A stretch of 46,805 bases of DNA. It comes from RUG11783 sp964599695. Lineage in GTDB: Bacteria > Bacillota > Clostridia > Oscillospirales > Ruminococcaceae. Below, in pieces: positions 1-8,067 of this stretch. Within the stretch, counting starts at the first letter, position 1, and each line of letters begins with the position of its first letter. The position numbers and the translations under genes were made by a program. The DNA lies in assembly GCA_964599695.1 (NCBI GenBank), contig CAZRGP010000014.1, positions 1 through 46,805 of the forward strand, written 5' to 3'. The notes below the pieces were generated by a model. The model saw nothing but the letters and a program-made list of their open reading frames with translations. It made no database searches and was not told where the DNA came from.

Positions 1-610
1 TCTCGCCGCCGTACCAGGTGTTGATGATGACCTGCTCACGGCTGGTGATGTTGAATACGACTGCTGTCTCGGAATTGAGTCCGAGTTCCTTATAGTTTTC
101 AACTTTTGCCTTGGAAGCGGTGTAGACGACAAAGTTCGGCTCGAAGTTTTCGAGTTCCTCAGCTGTCGGCTTGATGAACATGTTGCGGACGAAGTGTGCC
201 TGCCATGCAACTTCCATGATGAAGCGAACTGCCATGCGGGTGTCCTTGTTCGCGCCGCAGAAAGCGTCTACGACGAACAGTCTCTTGTTGGAGAGCTCGT
301 TGACAGCGATGTCCTTAACTGCTTTCCAGGTCTCTTCCGAAGCAACGTGGTTGTCGTTGGGATACTCGGGTGTTGTCCACCAGACGGTGTCCTTGGAATT
401 CTCATCCATTACGATGAATTTGTCTTTGGGGGATCTGCCGGTGTAGATGCCGGTCATAACGTTGACGGCGTCAAGTTCAGTCAGCTGGCCTTTCTCATAG
501 CCTTCGAGCTCGGGCTTCATCTCTTCTTCGAACAAAAGTTCATAGGAAGGATTGTAGACGATCTCGGTCGTTCCGGTGATACCGTATTTGGTCAAATCGA
601 CTTTTGACAT
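1..610 (-). CDS. pckA: Phosphoenolpyruvate carboxykinase (ATP), 5' part
   Basis: This is the first 203 residues of an ATP-dependent PEP carboxykinase, the cytosolic enzyme interconverting oxaloacetate plus ATP with PEP, CO2 and ADP; the rest lies off the left edge. The start is ATG at 610, preceded by AAGGAGAG. The fragment begins MSKVDLTKYGITGTTE, then shows the family's NPSYELLFEE region (about residues 20-29) and the substrate-binding stretch YTGRSPKDKF (about 56-65), followed by the DAFCGAN segment. The nucleotide-binding and metal-binding residues would lie in the missing part. The gene is transcribed away from the gpx operon. In anaerobic gut bacteria this enzyme often runs towards oxaloacetate as the entry to succinate formation, but direction cannot be told from sequence. 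Confidence 0.95.
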   Translation of the reverse strand, partial: MSKVDLTKYGITGTTEIVYNPSYELLFEEEMKPELEGYEKGQLTELDAVNVMTGIYTGRSPKDKFIVMDENSKDTVWWTTPEYPNDNHVASEETWKAVKDIAVNELSNKRLFVVDAFCGANKDTRMAVRFIMEVAWQAHFVRNMFIKPTAEELENFEPNFVVYTASKAKVENYKELGLNSETAVVFNITSREQVIINTWYGGE

Positions 611-745
611 GATCTTTCTCTCCTTAGTTGAAATATAGTACAGGACCCGCTTTTCACGGAAGCAAATCCAATCTTTACCGCTTAACATTATACACCATAT
701 CCGGAGAAAAAAAGATGGTGCGGGGAAAAAAAGAGAAGAAAAGTA

Positions 746-773
746 TTGACAGGATAATTAAATTGAGTACAAT
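746..773 (+). promoter_or_regulatory. SigmaA-type promoter of the gpx-trxA-trxB operon
   Basis: TTGACA at 746-751 and TACAAT at 768-773 are separated by 16 bases. Transcription would start near 780, some 33 bases before the gpx ATG. Confidence 0.75.
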
Positions 774-785
774 TAAATTTAGAAC
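756..785 (+). promoter_or_regulatory. Tandem OhrR/MarR-like operator candidate
   Basis: Two adjacent 15-base direct repeats, AATTAAATTGAGTAC (756-770) and AATTAAATTTAGAAC (771-785), match at 13 of 15 positions and straddle the -10 box. The segment TACAATTAAATTTAG (768-782) resembles the TACAATT-AATTGTA inverted repeats of Bacillus OhrR operators. Repression by a peroxide-sensing MarR protein would suit the downstream genes. No ohrR gene is visible in the window, so the regulator is not known. Confidence 0.45.
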
Positions 786-812
786 AATAAATAACGGATA
801 AGGAGAGCGAAA

Positions 813-1352
813 ATGAGCTTATATGATTATTGCGTAGAAAAAAGAAACGGCGAAGCATTCGCGCTGGATCAGCTGAAGGGAAAGGTCCTCCTGGTGGTAA
901 ATACAGCGACCGGATGCGGATTCACACCTCAGTATGAAGGCCTCGAGAAACTTTATGAGACATACCACGATCAGGGACTGGAAGTTCTGGACTTCCCCTG
1001 CAACCAGTTTGCCAAGCAGGCTCCCGGGACCGATGAGGAGATCCATGAGTTCTGCACGATGCGCTATAAAACACAGTTCGATCAGTTCAAGAAGATCGAC
1101 GTAAACGGCGAGAACGAGAGCCCCGTATACACCTGGCTCAAGGAGCAGATGCCCTCTGAGGACATCAATGGCCTCAAGAACAAGGCCACGATGGCGATGA
1201 TCTCCAAGATCAGCGACTCCTGCAAAAAGGAATCCGATATCAAGTGGAACTTCACCAAGTTCCTCGTGGATCGTGAGGGGAATGTCGTAAAGCGCTATGC
1301 GCCTGTTGTGGATCCTGCTGAAATTGAAAAGGATATCAAAGGGTTGCTATAA
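813..1352 (+). CDS. Glutathione peroxidase family protein (thioredoxin-type peroxidase)
   Basis: This 179-residue protein is a cysteine glutathione peroxidase homologue, which reduces hydrogen or organic peroxides in the cytosol. The peroxidatic cysteine is Cys35 in NTATGCGFTPQY; the other expected catalytic positions are Gln69 (in FPCNQFAKQAPG), Trp145 and Asn146 (in KWNFTKF). A second cysteine, Cys81, sits on the helix where bacterial and plant enzymes keep the resolving cysteine. ATG at 813 follows AAGGAGAG. Thioredoxin and thioredoxin reductase genes follow directly, so the reductant is very probably thioredoxin rather than glutathione; that step is inference from context. The length is near the family norm, with a small insertion before the Trp-Asn motif. 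Confidence 0.93.
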   Translation: MSLYDYCVEKRNGEAFALDQLKGKVLLVVNTATGCGFTPQYEGLEKLYETYHDQGLEVLDFPCNQFAKQAPGTDEEIHEFCTMRYKTQFDQFKKIDVNGENESPVYTWLKEQMPSEDINGLKNKATMAMISKISDSCKKESDIKWNFTKFLVDREGNVVKRYAPVVDPAEIEKDIKGLL

Positions 1353-1385
1353 TTGAAGCAACAAAAGACGAAGGAGATTAAACAC

Positions 1386-1697
1386 ATGGAACTGAAGGAA
1401 ATCACAGTCGCTACTTTCGAAGAGGAAGTTCTGAAATCTGAAAAACCTGTTCTTGTTGATTTCAACGCAGACTGGTGCGGCCCCTGCCAGATGCTCAAGC
1501 CCACCCTTCACGCGCTTGCGGAGGAATCCGAGGATTACCGCATCGTTTCGGTGAATGTGGACGACGAGAGCGAATTGGCGGAGGACTATGATGTCTTCTC
1601 CATCCCCTGCCTGGTGCTCTTCAAGGACGGGAAAGAAGTCGACCGCAAGGTAGGAGCGCAGCCCAAGGCGGCGTTGGAAGCATGGCTGAAAGGATGA
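1386..1697 (+). CDS. trxA: Thioredoxin
   Basis: This 103-residue single-domain thioredoxin carries the WCGPC redox site (Cys31, Cys34) and the cis-proline loop (Ser-Ile-Pro, Pro73). The start is ATG at 1386, behind AAGGAGATTAAACAC; a TTG further upstream at 1353 is in frame but overlaps the gpx stop and has no ribosome site. It would pass electrons from the reductase encoded next to the peroxidase encoded before it. One oddity: the residue after the cis-proline is cysteine (SIPC), where most thioredoxins have threonine, giving a third cysteine beside the active site. It starts 33 bases after gpx. Confidence 0.95.
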   Translation: MELKEITVATFEEEVLKSEKPVLVDFNADWCGPCQMLKPTLHALAEESEDYRIVSVNVDDESELAEDYDVFSIPCLVLFKDGKEVDRKVGAQPKAALEAWLKG

Positions 1698-1701
1698 TCT
1701 T

Positions 1702-2607
1702 ATGTATGATGTGATCATTGTGGGTGGAGGTCCCGCCGGGCTTACATCCGCGATCTATGCCCGCAGGGCAAGCAAGACCGTTCTCGTCCTCGAGGCACTC
1801 AACTGCGGAGGACAGATCATCAATACCCCCGATATCGAGAATTATCCGGTAGAGCACCACATTTCCGGTGTGGAGTTCGCCAATAAGCTGATGGAGCAGG
1901 CGTCCAACCTCGGAGCGGAGATCCGCTATGAGAAGGCAGTCGAAGTCAGGGATCTCGGAGAGGAAAAGGAAGTCGTTACGCAGAACGGAAGTTATACCGG
2001 CAAGACCGTGATCCTCGCTACCGGATCCGAGAACAGAAAACTCGGTGTGGAAGATGAGGACAAGCTTGTCGGAAGAGGCGTCTCCTACTGCGCCACCTGT
2101 GACGGCAACTTCTACCGCAACAAGACCGTCGCTGTCGTGGGAGGCGGAAACACCGCCCTGGAGGACGCGCTCTATCTGGCGGATCTGGCGGCGAAAGTTT
2201 ACCTGATCCACAGAAGAGATTCGTTCCGCGGAGAGGATACCACTGTTCAGCGCCTGAAGGAGCGGGACAACGTGGAGTTCGTCTACAACAGCAACGTGAC
2301 GAAACTCAATGCCGAGAAGAGACTGAAGAGCATCGAAGTCACCAATAAGGACGGTTCTGTCCGTGAGATCCCGGTCAACGGTCTCTTTATCGCCGTGGGA
2401 AGGATCCCGGAGAATCAGAATTTTGCTTCCGTGATCGAACTGGATGCCGCAGGATATGCAGTGGCATCGGAAAACTGCAAGACAAGGACGCCCGGCGTCT
2501 TCGTCGCAGGGGATAACCGCGTAAAGGACGTAAGGCAGCTCGTAACGGCGACAGCCGACGGAGCAGTTGCTGCCACTGAAGCAGTCAAGTATATCAACGC
2601 TCTTTAA
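1702..2607 (+). CDS. trxB: Thioredoxin reductase
   Basis: This is a 301-residue low-molecular-weight thioredoxin reductase, a FAD and NADPH enzyme that reduces thioredoxin. Visible motifs are the FAD Rossmann loop GGGPAGLTSA near the N terminus, the redox pair CATC (about residues 131-134), a second Rossmann loop VVGGGNTALEDA, the HRRDSFR stretch that normally contacts the NADPH phosphate, and the C-terminal FAD motif GVFVAGD. ATG at 1702 lies four bases after the trxA stop, with its ribosome site (AAAGGATG) inside trxA, so the two are translationally close. It is the last gene before a strong terminator. The HRR motif argues for NADPH rather than ferredoxin as electron donor. Confidence 0.96.
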   Translation: MYDVIIVGGGPAGLTSAIYARRASKTVLVLEALNCGGQIINTPDIENYPVEHHISGVEFANKLMEQASNLGAEIRYEKAVEVRDLGEEKEVVTQNGSYTGKTVILATGSENRKLGVEDEDKLVGRGVSYCATCDGNFYRNKTVAVVGGGNTALEDALYLADLAAKVYLIHRRDSFRGEDTTVQRLKERDNVEFVYNSNVTKLNAEKRLKSIEVTNKDGSVREIPVNGLFIAVGRIPENQNFASVIELDAAGYAVASENCKTRTPGVFVAGDNRVKDVRQLVTATADGAVAATEAVKYINAL

Positions 2608-2615
2608 TTGTCAAA

Positions 2616-2640
2616 AAAACGCCGGCTCGTCCGGCGTTTT
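2616..2640 (+). terminator. Intrinsic terminator after trxB
   Basis: AAAACGCCGG, a five-base loop (CTCGT), then CCGGCGTTTT: a symmetrical GC-rich hairpin whose arms supply the A and T runs. Confidence 0.9.
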
Positions 2641-2661
2641 GTCTTATACGAGGAGGGAAAA

Positions 2662-3543
2662 ATGTCGCTGATCAGTGTTTTGACCTGTGCAGTATTCCGC
2701 AGGGGAGATAAGAAAAGGGATGCCGGACTGACCACGCCGGATGATATCCGGAGATATGACGATATCCAGTATGGCCCCGACCGGAAATGGAATATGCTCG
2801 ATGTGTACCGCCCGAAGGGCGAAGAGGGAAAACTTCCGGTGATCATCAGCGTCCACGGTGGAGGATGGGTCTATGGCGACAAGGAGCTGTATCAGTACTA
2901 TTGCATGTCGCTGGCGCAACACGGGTTTGCCGTGGTGAACTTCACGTACCGTCTCGCTCCTCGGTCCAAATTCCCTGCGCAGCTGGAGGATACGGATCTC
3001 GCGGTGAGATGGTGTCTGGAACATGCTGAGGAATACGGTCTGGACACCGATAATGTTTTCGCTGTCGGTGACAGCGCGGGTGCCCACCTCCTCGGACTTT
3101 ACTGCTGCCTGTGCACAGACGGGGAATACGCGTCATCGGTCGGTGTCGCTCCGCCTGAAGGATTCCTTCCGCGTGCAGTGGCGCTGAACTGCGGCGTATA
3201 TCATCCGGAAAAGAAGAAAGGATCGGATATTACCGCTTTGCTGATGCGGGATCTTCTGCCGGGAAAAGGAACGGCGGAAGAGATGGAAAGGATCAGTGTG
3301 CTCAACCATCTGAACGCGGCGTTCCCTCCCTCGTTCGTCATGACCTGTGAGGGAGACTTCCTCGCGCAGGCGGCACCGCCTCTTGTTGAGAGAATGAAAG
3401 AACTGGGAGTTCCTGTCGAGTACCGGTATTACGGAGATCCCGATCATGTCCTCGGTCATGTGTTCCACTGCAATATGCGTTTGGAAGAAGGGAAAAAATG
3501 CAACGCGGATGAGTGCGAATACTTCCGCTCCCGAATCGTTTAA
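2662..3543 (+). CDS. Alpha/beta hydrolase, hormone-sensitive-lipase type esterase
   Basis: This 293-residue protein is a serine esterase of the HSL/BD-FAE group. It has the oxyanion-hole motif HGGGW (65-69), the nucleophile elbow GDSAG (Ser138), a likely acid Asp232 (in CEGDFL) and a catalytic histidine at 262 or 266 (in DPDHVLGHVF). ATG at 2662 was chosen because AGGAGG lies eight bases before it; a longer reading from 2608 would run through the trxB terminator. No signal peptide is seen, so it should be cytosolic. The substrate is unknown; relatives hydrolyse short acyl or acetyl esters. It sits just past the trxB terminator and could be fed by read-through. Confidence 0.88.
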   Translation: MSLISVLTCAVFRRGDKKRDAGLTTPDDIRRYDDIQYGPDRKWNMLDVYRPKGEEGKLPVIISVHGGGWVYGDKELYQYYCMSLAQHGFAVVNFTYRLAPRSKFPAQLEDTDLAVRWCLEHAEEYGLDTDNVFAVGDSAGAHLLGLYCCLCTDGEYASSVGVAPPEGFLPRAVALNCGVYHPEKKKGSDITALLMRDLLPGKGTAEEMERISVLNHLNAAFPPSFVMTCEGDFLAQAAPPLVERMKELGVPVEYRYYGDPDHVLGHVFHCNMRLEEGKKCNADECEYFRSRIV

Positions 3544-3565
3544 AAAAGACGCTATAACAAAAAGT

Positions 3566-3600
3566 CGATCCGCACAATCGTGCGGATCGATCATTTTTTT
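3566..3600 (+). terminator. Terminator between convergent genes
   Basis: CGATCCGCAC (3566-3575), a four-base loop, GTGCGGATCG (3580-3589), then TTTTTTT. It ends the hydrolase gene and lies seven bases from the end of the minus-strand gene. Confidence 0.9.
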
Positions 3601-3606
3601 GCGGGA

Positions 3607-3960
3607 TCATTGCTGCCGGACGGCGCGCAGGATCAGACCGATGCCACCAAAGAGCAGCGCGAGGATGCCGAACATGGCAAGGGCGGAGGTGGTTACGATG
3701 TAAATGTGCGCGCTGAGGAGAATGGAGATCACCAGCGCAAGCGTGACGAGGGCAAGCAGGATCTTGGTGATCTTTCCCGGACGGAAGACGAGCAGGAGAA
3801 GGCAGACTGCCCATCCTACCAGAAACGCCGGCCCGGTGCTGAAGGCGCCGATGCGGGGAAACAGGTAGTTCCCCACGCGGACCCGGGTGAAGAAAAGGAT
3901 AGCTCCCACTGCGGTGAGCAGGATTCCGGCATAGAATGTGCCTGATTGATATTTCTTCAT
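3607..3960 (-). CDS. Small four-helix membrane protein, unknown function
   Basis: I do not recognise this 117-residue protein. It shows four hydrophobic segments (about residues 8-24, 41-59, 66-84 and 90-110) joined by short basic loops, with nearly no soluble part. Its ATG (3960) directly abuts the stop codon of the upstream dehydrogenase gene, so it is surely co-transcribed and probably translationally coupled. A role next to short-chain dehydrogenases could involve membrane lipids, but nothing in the sequence shows that. Confidence 0.75.
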   Translation of the reverse strand: MKKYQSGTFYAGILLTAVGAILFFTRVRVGNYLFPRIGAFSTGPAFLVGWAVCLLLLVFRPGKITKILLALVTLALVISILLSAHIYIVTTSALAMFGILALLFGGIGLILRAVRQQ

Positions 3961-4770
3961 TTATTTTGCCTCGTTGATCGGATCGATATCGTTGACGGTC
4001 CCGTCGAGATGGTTCACCCGAACGAGCCAGTCGCTCAGTGAGGGACTGATGGCATCCGCCCATGTGAGCAGATGGCAGGGAAGGGAAGGCACCATGATCT
4101 CCTTTTTCTTTCGGACGATCGCCTTTACGACGGCCTTTGCCACAAGATCCGGGTTTCCCTTCGGGGTGATGGAGGGGACATCCACATGTCTTATCTGGGG
4201 AGTATCCATCCGGCTGGGATAGATGATCGCTGCGTGAACTCCCGTTCCTCTCAGTTCCTGTCTGAGGACCTGGAAGAAACCGTTCATGGCGAACTTAGCG
4301 GCTACGTAAGCGGCATCCGGCGGGACTCCTTTCTTTCCGTCCATGGAACAGGTCGTAACGATGGTCCCGGTCTTCCTTTCCAGGAAATAGGGAAGCACAG
4401 CGTAGACACAGTTGAGACAGCCGAAGAAATCGACTTCCATCAGTTTGCGGATCTGATCCATGCGCAGATCCTTGGCAGGACACCGCAGATAGATTCCGGC
4501 GTTGCAGTGGAAGACATCGAGACTTCCGAGTTCGCGTATCGCGGTATCGACCGCTTCCCTGATCCTTTCCGCGTCGGTGACGTCGGCTTCGATGACGACC
4601 GCTTTTCTCCCCATTGCCCGGATCTCAGCGGCGGTCTCTTCCAGCCGCTGGCGGTTCCTGGCGATCAGAGCAACGTTTGCGCCTTCCTTCGCCACTCGGA
4701 TGGCGGTCGCCCTGCCGATACCGCTGGACGCTCCGGTAATGGCAATATTCTTGTTTTCCAGTTTTCCCAT
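3961..4770 (-). CDS. Short-chain dehydrogenase/reductase (SDR)
   Basis: This 269-residue classical SDR has the NAD(P)-binding loop TGASSGIG near residue 14, the structural NAG motif (HCNAGIY), and the catalytic Tyr-x-x-x-Lys in YVAAK, preceded by a serine-rich strand (TCSMDG). ATG at 4770 is preceded by AAGGAG; a longer reading to 4803 would overlap the upstream gene and lacks a better site. An arginine soon after the glycine motif (IARNRQR) hints at NADP(H), but this is inference. The C-terminal tail contains a hydrophobic stretch (LLTWADAISPSLSDWLV) that may touch the membrane. It is the middle gene of a three-gene unit with a second SDR and a membrane protein. Substrate unknown. Confidence 0.9.
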   Translation of the reverse strand: MGKLENKNIAITGASSGIGRATAIRVAKEGANVALIARNRQRLEETAAEIRAMGRKAVVIEADVTDAERIREAVDTAIRELGSLDVFHCNAGIYLRCPAKDLRMDQIRKLMEVDFFGCLNCVYAVLPYFLERKTGTIVTTCSMDGKKGVPPDAAYVAAKFAMNGFFQVLRQELRGTGVHAAIIYPSRMDTPQIRHVDVPSITPKGNPDLVAKAVVKAIVRKKKEIMVPSLPCHLLTWADAISPSLSDWLVRVNHLDGTVNDIDPINEAK

Positions 4771-4780
4771 TTTTTCTCCT

Positions 4781-5464
4781 TCAGCGACGGATGATCTGCT
4801 CATCGTCGATCTTGCCTGATTCCTGCAGGATGTTTTCCATGATCATTCCGGCTACTTCAGCCGGATCGAGGAATGTGTCGGATTTATCGCTCGGGATATA
4901 GTCCCGTGAATGATCCCAGAAAGGGGTGTCCATGCCGGATGGGTAGACAGCAACTACCTTGACCGACGTCCCCGCGTAGGCGGCTTTCAGCGCTTCGGTA
5001 TAGCCCCGCTCGCCCCATTTGGCGGCGCAGTAGAGCGCCTCTTTCGGCTTTCCCTTCAGCGCGGCGGAGGAAAGGATGTTCACGACTTTCAGGTCACTTT
5101 CTCCGCATGACCGGAGCACTGCGGTCGTCAGCAGCTCCATGCCGCGGAGCCCCTGAAGGGATACTTCCACATCTTCCGGAGTGTAGTCCGCCGGGGAGCG
5201 GAATACGCCCCTCTCGGCGCAGTTGATCAGGATCCCGATCTTTCTCCCGCGGCTGATCGCCTGCACCGTATCTTCTATGAACTTCGGGTCGGTGAGATCG
5301 CCCGTATGGAAGGAGACCACTTCACCGAATTCCTCTCTGAGACGGGCGGCTTTGGCAGGATCCCTGGAGATGCTGACCGCACACAGGCCGCGCCGGCACG
5401 CTTCCCTCACCAGCTCCAGCCCAAGACCGCTGCTTCCGCCCGTGATAAGGATACAATCTTCCAT
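4781..5464 (-). CDS. Short-chain dehydrogenase/reductase (SDR), second copy
   Basis: This 227-residue SDR has the loop TGGSSGLG near the N terminus, an NCA version of the NAG motif (ILINCAERG), the catalytic serine strand (NILSSAALKG) and Tyr-x-x-x-Lys in YCAAK. ATG at 5464 follows AAGGAG at 12 bases, a little far but without a better alternative; codons upstream of it would enter the divergent promoter region, where TATAAT lies at 5499-5504 on this strand. It ends ten bases before the next SDR gene. The two proteins share the family fold, but differ strongly in length and C terminus, so I take them as old relatives rather than a recent duplication. Substrate unknown. Confidence 0.9.
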   Translation of the reverse strand: MEDCILITGGSSGLGLELVREACRRGLCAVSISRDPAKAARLREEFGEVVSFHTGDLTDPKFIEDTVQAISRGRKIGILINCAERGVFRSPADYTPEDVEVSLQGLRGMELLTTAVLRSCGESDLKVVNILSSAALKGKPKEALYCAAKWGERGYTEALKAAYAGTSVKVVAVYPSGMDTPFWDHSRDYIPSDKSDTFLDPAEVAGMIMENILQESGKIDDEQIIRR

Positions 5465-5566
5465 AATTCTTAAAGACTCCTTAAACGTCTGTATCTGTAT
5501 TATAGCAGATGGCTGTGAAATAATTGGATCATGATACCTCGTTTGCGCTGTGTGCCGGTGACTTTC

Positions 5567-5595
5567 TTGTCGGGGGAAAGGAACGATGCTATGAT
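5567..5595 (+). promoter_or_regulatory. Promoter of the dipeptidase gene
   Basis: TTGTCG (5567-5572), 17 bases, TATGAT (5590-5595). The predicted start of transcription near 5602 lies before the ATG at 5653 and rules out longer N-terminal readings of that gene. Confidence 0.6.
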
Positions 5596-5652
5596 TTTTC
5601 TGGAATGACAACGATCTTCAGCTTGATCAGAATATGGGAGAAGTTCACGGTT

Positions 5653-6636
5653 ATGTTCAGTACGATCGATATGCATTGTGACAGCCTTATGGCTGCAGAA
5701 TTCCGGGATGGCCCTACGGCAGATCTGTTCGACCGTCCGGAGCAGGCCATCGATATCAAGCACCTGCTGAACGCAGGCGCGATGGCTCAGTTTTTCGCGA
5801 TCTTCATTCCTCCTCAGGAGGCGTTTACCCGTATGAAGAATCCTGTCGATGGGCCGCAGTATATCGAGGACTGCGCGCAGATCTTCGAGAATACGATCGC
5901 CCGTCACGGGGATGTGGTGGCAAAGGCCTGCAGCGCGGCGGATGTGGAGAAAAACCGGAAAGAGGGAAAACTGTCCGCGATCCTTGCGATGGAGGACGGT
6001 GTCGAGGTCCGGGGCGATATGGCGAAACTGGATCACTTTTACGACCTGGGTGTCCGCTCCCTTGCGCTCACATGGAATTCTGAGAACTGTTTCGGAGCGC
6101 CGAACTCCAAGGATCCGCATATCATGGGCAAAGGGCTCACCGAATTCGGAAAGGAAGCAGTGAGACATATGCAGGACATCGGGATGCTGGTCGATGTGAG
6201 TCATGCGTCTGACGGAGTTTTCTACGATGTGTGCCATATCGCAAGACTGCCTTTTATCGCGTCACATTCCAACTGCCGAAGCGTGGCAAACCACACCCGC
6301 AACATGACCGACGATATGATCCGGGAGCTTCATAGACACGGCGGATGTATGGGGATCAATTTTCTTCCGGGTTTTCTGGATGATACACCCGGGAACATGG
6401 AGAGCCGAGTAAAGGATATGGTGGAGATGGCTCTTCATGAGAAGGAGATCGCGGGGGTCGATGTGATCGCCATCGGAACGGATTTTGACGGCATGAGCGG
6501 CGATCTGGAGATCGATCATCCGGACAGGATGTATATTCTCTATGATGCGCTGGCCCGTGCCGGATTCCGCGTGGATGAGATCGAGAAGATCGCTTTCGGC
6601 AATGCGCTGCGCGTCATGAAAGATGCGATGCACTGA
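5653..6636 (+). CDS. Membrane-dipeptidase (M19) family peptidase
   Basis: This 327-residue zinc hydrolase belongs to the M19 (renal dipeptidase) family, which cleaves dipeptides, often with a D residue at the C-terminal position. The metal-ligand motif His-x-Asp occurs at the very start (IDMHCDSL), followed by the bridging glutamate in AMEDGVE, then VSHASD and SHSNCR with the later histidines, and the family motif GTDFDG near the C terminus. ATG at 5653 was chosen from GGGAGAA ten bases upstream and from the promoter position; upstream ATGs at 5524 and 5605 are before or at the expected transcript start. There is no signal peptide, so it should act in the cytosol on imported peptides. Confidence 0.93.
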   Translation: MFSTIDMHCDSLMAAEFRDGPTADLFDRPEQAIDIKHLLNAGAMAQFFAIFIPPQEAFTRMKNPVDGPQYIEDCAQIFENTIARHGDVVAKACSAADVEKNRKEGKLSAILAMEDGVEVRGDMAKLDHFYDLGVRSLALTWNSENCFGAPNSKDPHIMGKGLTEFGKEAVRHMQDIGMLVDVSHASDGVFYDVCHIARLPFIASHSNCRSVANHTRNMTDDMIRELHRHGGCMGINFLPGFLDDTPGNMESRVKDMVEMALHEKEIAGVDVIAIGTDFDGMSGDLEIDHPDRMYILYDALARAGFRVDEIEKIAFGNALRVMKDAMH

Positions 6637-6700
6637 GTGTCAAACGGGCAGACGGTGCCCGGGAAATTGTTTGTGTTTTTTCCGGAGAGGAGGGTACGGC

Positions 6701-7387
6701 ATGTTCAGCAGAGAAACGGTATTGTTTTTGATCGTGGCTGTGGGAGCGGTCCTGCAGGCAATGTTCATCGCGGCGGAGCACAGAGAGAAGTATATCGCGG
6801 CGGATATCCTGAAAGGCGCGGCTTCACTGATGTTCGTGCTGCTGGGGTATATCGCGTATCAAACCGTGAACAACGCGTTCAACAGGCAGTTTTTCATGGG
6901 GCTCCTGTTCGGGATGATCGGGGACATCCTCCTCAACCTGCGTTTCGTGTTTGAAAAGAGCGGGCAGAAGATCTTCCTGGCCGGTATCCTTGCGTTCCTG
7001 ATCGGGCACGTGATCTATCTTCTGGCCCTGATCCCGCAGGCAAGGTACGGGTGGTTCTGGCCGTGCGTGGCAATAGGCGCCGCTGCTGCCGCTCTGCTTC
7101 TGGCGTATATCTTCCGGACGATGGAGGTTAAAACGGCGTTCAAGATCTTCGGTGTGTTTTATCTGGGGGCGGTGTTCATCATGACCGCGATCGCCCTCGG
7201 GATCGCTTTTTTCGTTCCGTCGGGGAGATCCGTCCTCTACGCGGTCGGAGCAGTCCTGTTCACCGCTTCGGACGTGGTGCTGATCTTCAACACGTTTTCC
7301 GGAGTATCGAAATTCTCCCGGCGGATCATAAACCTGACACTTTACTATGCGGGACAGATGCTGATCGCCTGTTCACTGTTTTTCTAA
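6701..7387 (+). CDS. YhhN/TMEM86 family membrane protein (lysoplasmalogenase-like)
   Basis: This 228-residue protein has about eight transmembrane helices and the conserved polar motifs of the YhhN family: GDILLNLR in the third helix region, GHVIYLLAL, ASDVVLIFN and a final YYAGQMLIA. Animal members hydrolyse the vinyl ether bond of lysoplasmalogens; the bacterial role is less sure, though plasmalogens do occur in anaerobic clostridia, so the assignment fits the host. ATG at 6701 follows GGAGAGGAGGG. It starts 64 bases after the dipeptidase stop with no terminator between. Confidence 0.83.
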   Translation: MFSRETVLFLIVAVGAVLQAMFIAAEHREKYIAADILKGAASLMFVLLGYIAYQTVNNAFNRQFFMGLLFGMIGDILLNLRFVFEKSGQKIFLAGILAFLIGHVIYLLALIPQARYGWFWPCVAIGAAAAALLLAYIFRTMEVKTAFKIFGVFYLGAVFIMTAIALGIAFFVPSGRSVLYAVGAVLFTASDVVLIFNTFSGVSKFSRRIINLTLYYAGQMLIACSLFF

Positions 7388-7402
7388 AGAAGGAGACTGC
7401 TG

Positions 7403-8053
7403 TTGAAAGAAATCGAAACAAGGGGAAATTGCTATCTGTCCCTCCCGCTTTACGGAAGGGGGGACTGGTATTACTCCAAAGACTACCCGTCCGGTGATCT
7501 CTATGAAGCGGAAGAGATATGGAAAGACGGAAAGATCCCGTCAGGGACGAGTCTCTTTCTCATCCGTTACCCCGAGGGGAGAGCCGTTGAGCCCATCGCG
7601 CGCAGGGAGGGACTTGTTCTGGAAGATCCCGTTTACTGTGAAGGATATCTGTATCTTCTCAGTGTGGACTTTAACGAGAAGACTGTTCATATCGACCGGT
7701 TCTCCTGTGACGAGGAGACGCTGGAAAGGGTAGCCGCCATGCCGCTTGAAGAGATCCCGGACTGCTACAACCTGAAACTTCACGCGGCTCCGGTCATGCT
7801 CTCCCGGCAGGCAAACGACGGAACGTTCGACATCCTCTGGCCGGAAAGAAAGCGATTCAGCATAGGGGCCAGGGAATCCTTTTATCTCCGGGACGGGGAA
7901 AAGCTCTTCTTCTCTTCCTGGGAAGAGGACCCGGAGTACCGGGAAGAGGTGATCGTGAGGGATCTGGAGGGCAGGCTCATCTCCCGCATGGACGGAGATA
8001 TCTGGGTGATGCCCAACGGGGAACACTGGCATCTCGGAGGAAAGGCGAAGTGA
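7403..8053 (+). CDS. Protein of unknown function
   Basis: I do not recognise this 216-residue soluble protein. It is rich in aromatic and charged residues and has alternating short strands (for example YLYLLSVD, TFDILWPERKRFS, KLFFSSWEED, DGDIWVMPNGEHWHL), which suggests an all-beta, perhaps propeller-like fold. The start is TTG at 7403 behind AAGGAG; no ATG lies nearby. It sits 15 bases after the YhhN gene and its last codon overlaps the region of the next gene's ribosome site, so it belongs to the same transcript. No signal peptide or catalytic signature is visible. Confidence 0.65.
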   Translation: MKEIETRGNCYLSLPLYGRGDWYYSKDYPSGDLYEAEEIWKDGKIPSGTSLFLIRYPEGRAVEPIARREGLVLEDPVYCEGYLYLLSVDFNEKTVHIDRFSCDEETLERVAAMPLEEIPDCYNLKLHAAPVMLSRQANDGTFDILWPERKRFSIGARESFYLRDGEKLFFSSWEEDPEYREEVIVRDLEGRLISRMDGDIWVMPNGEHWHLGGKAK

Positions 8054-8067
8054 CGGGAGGTGGCGTT

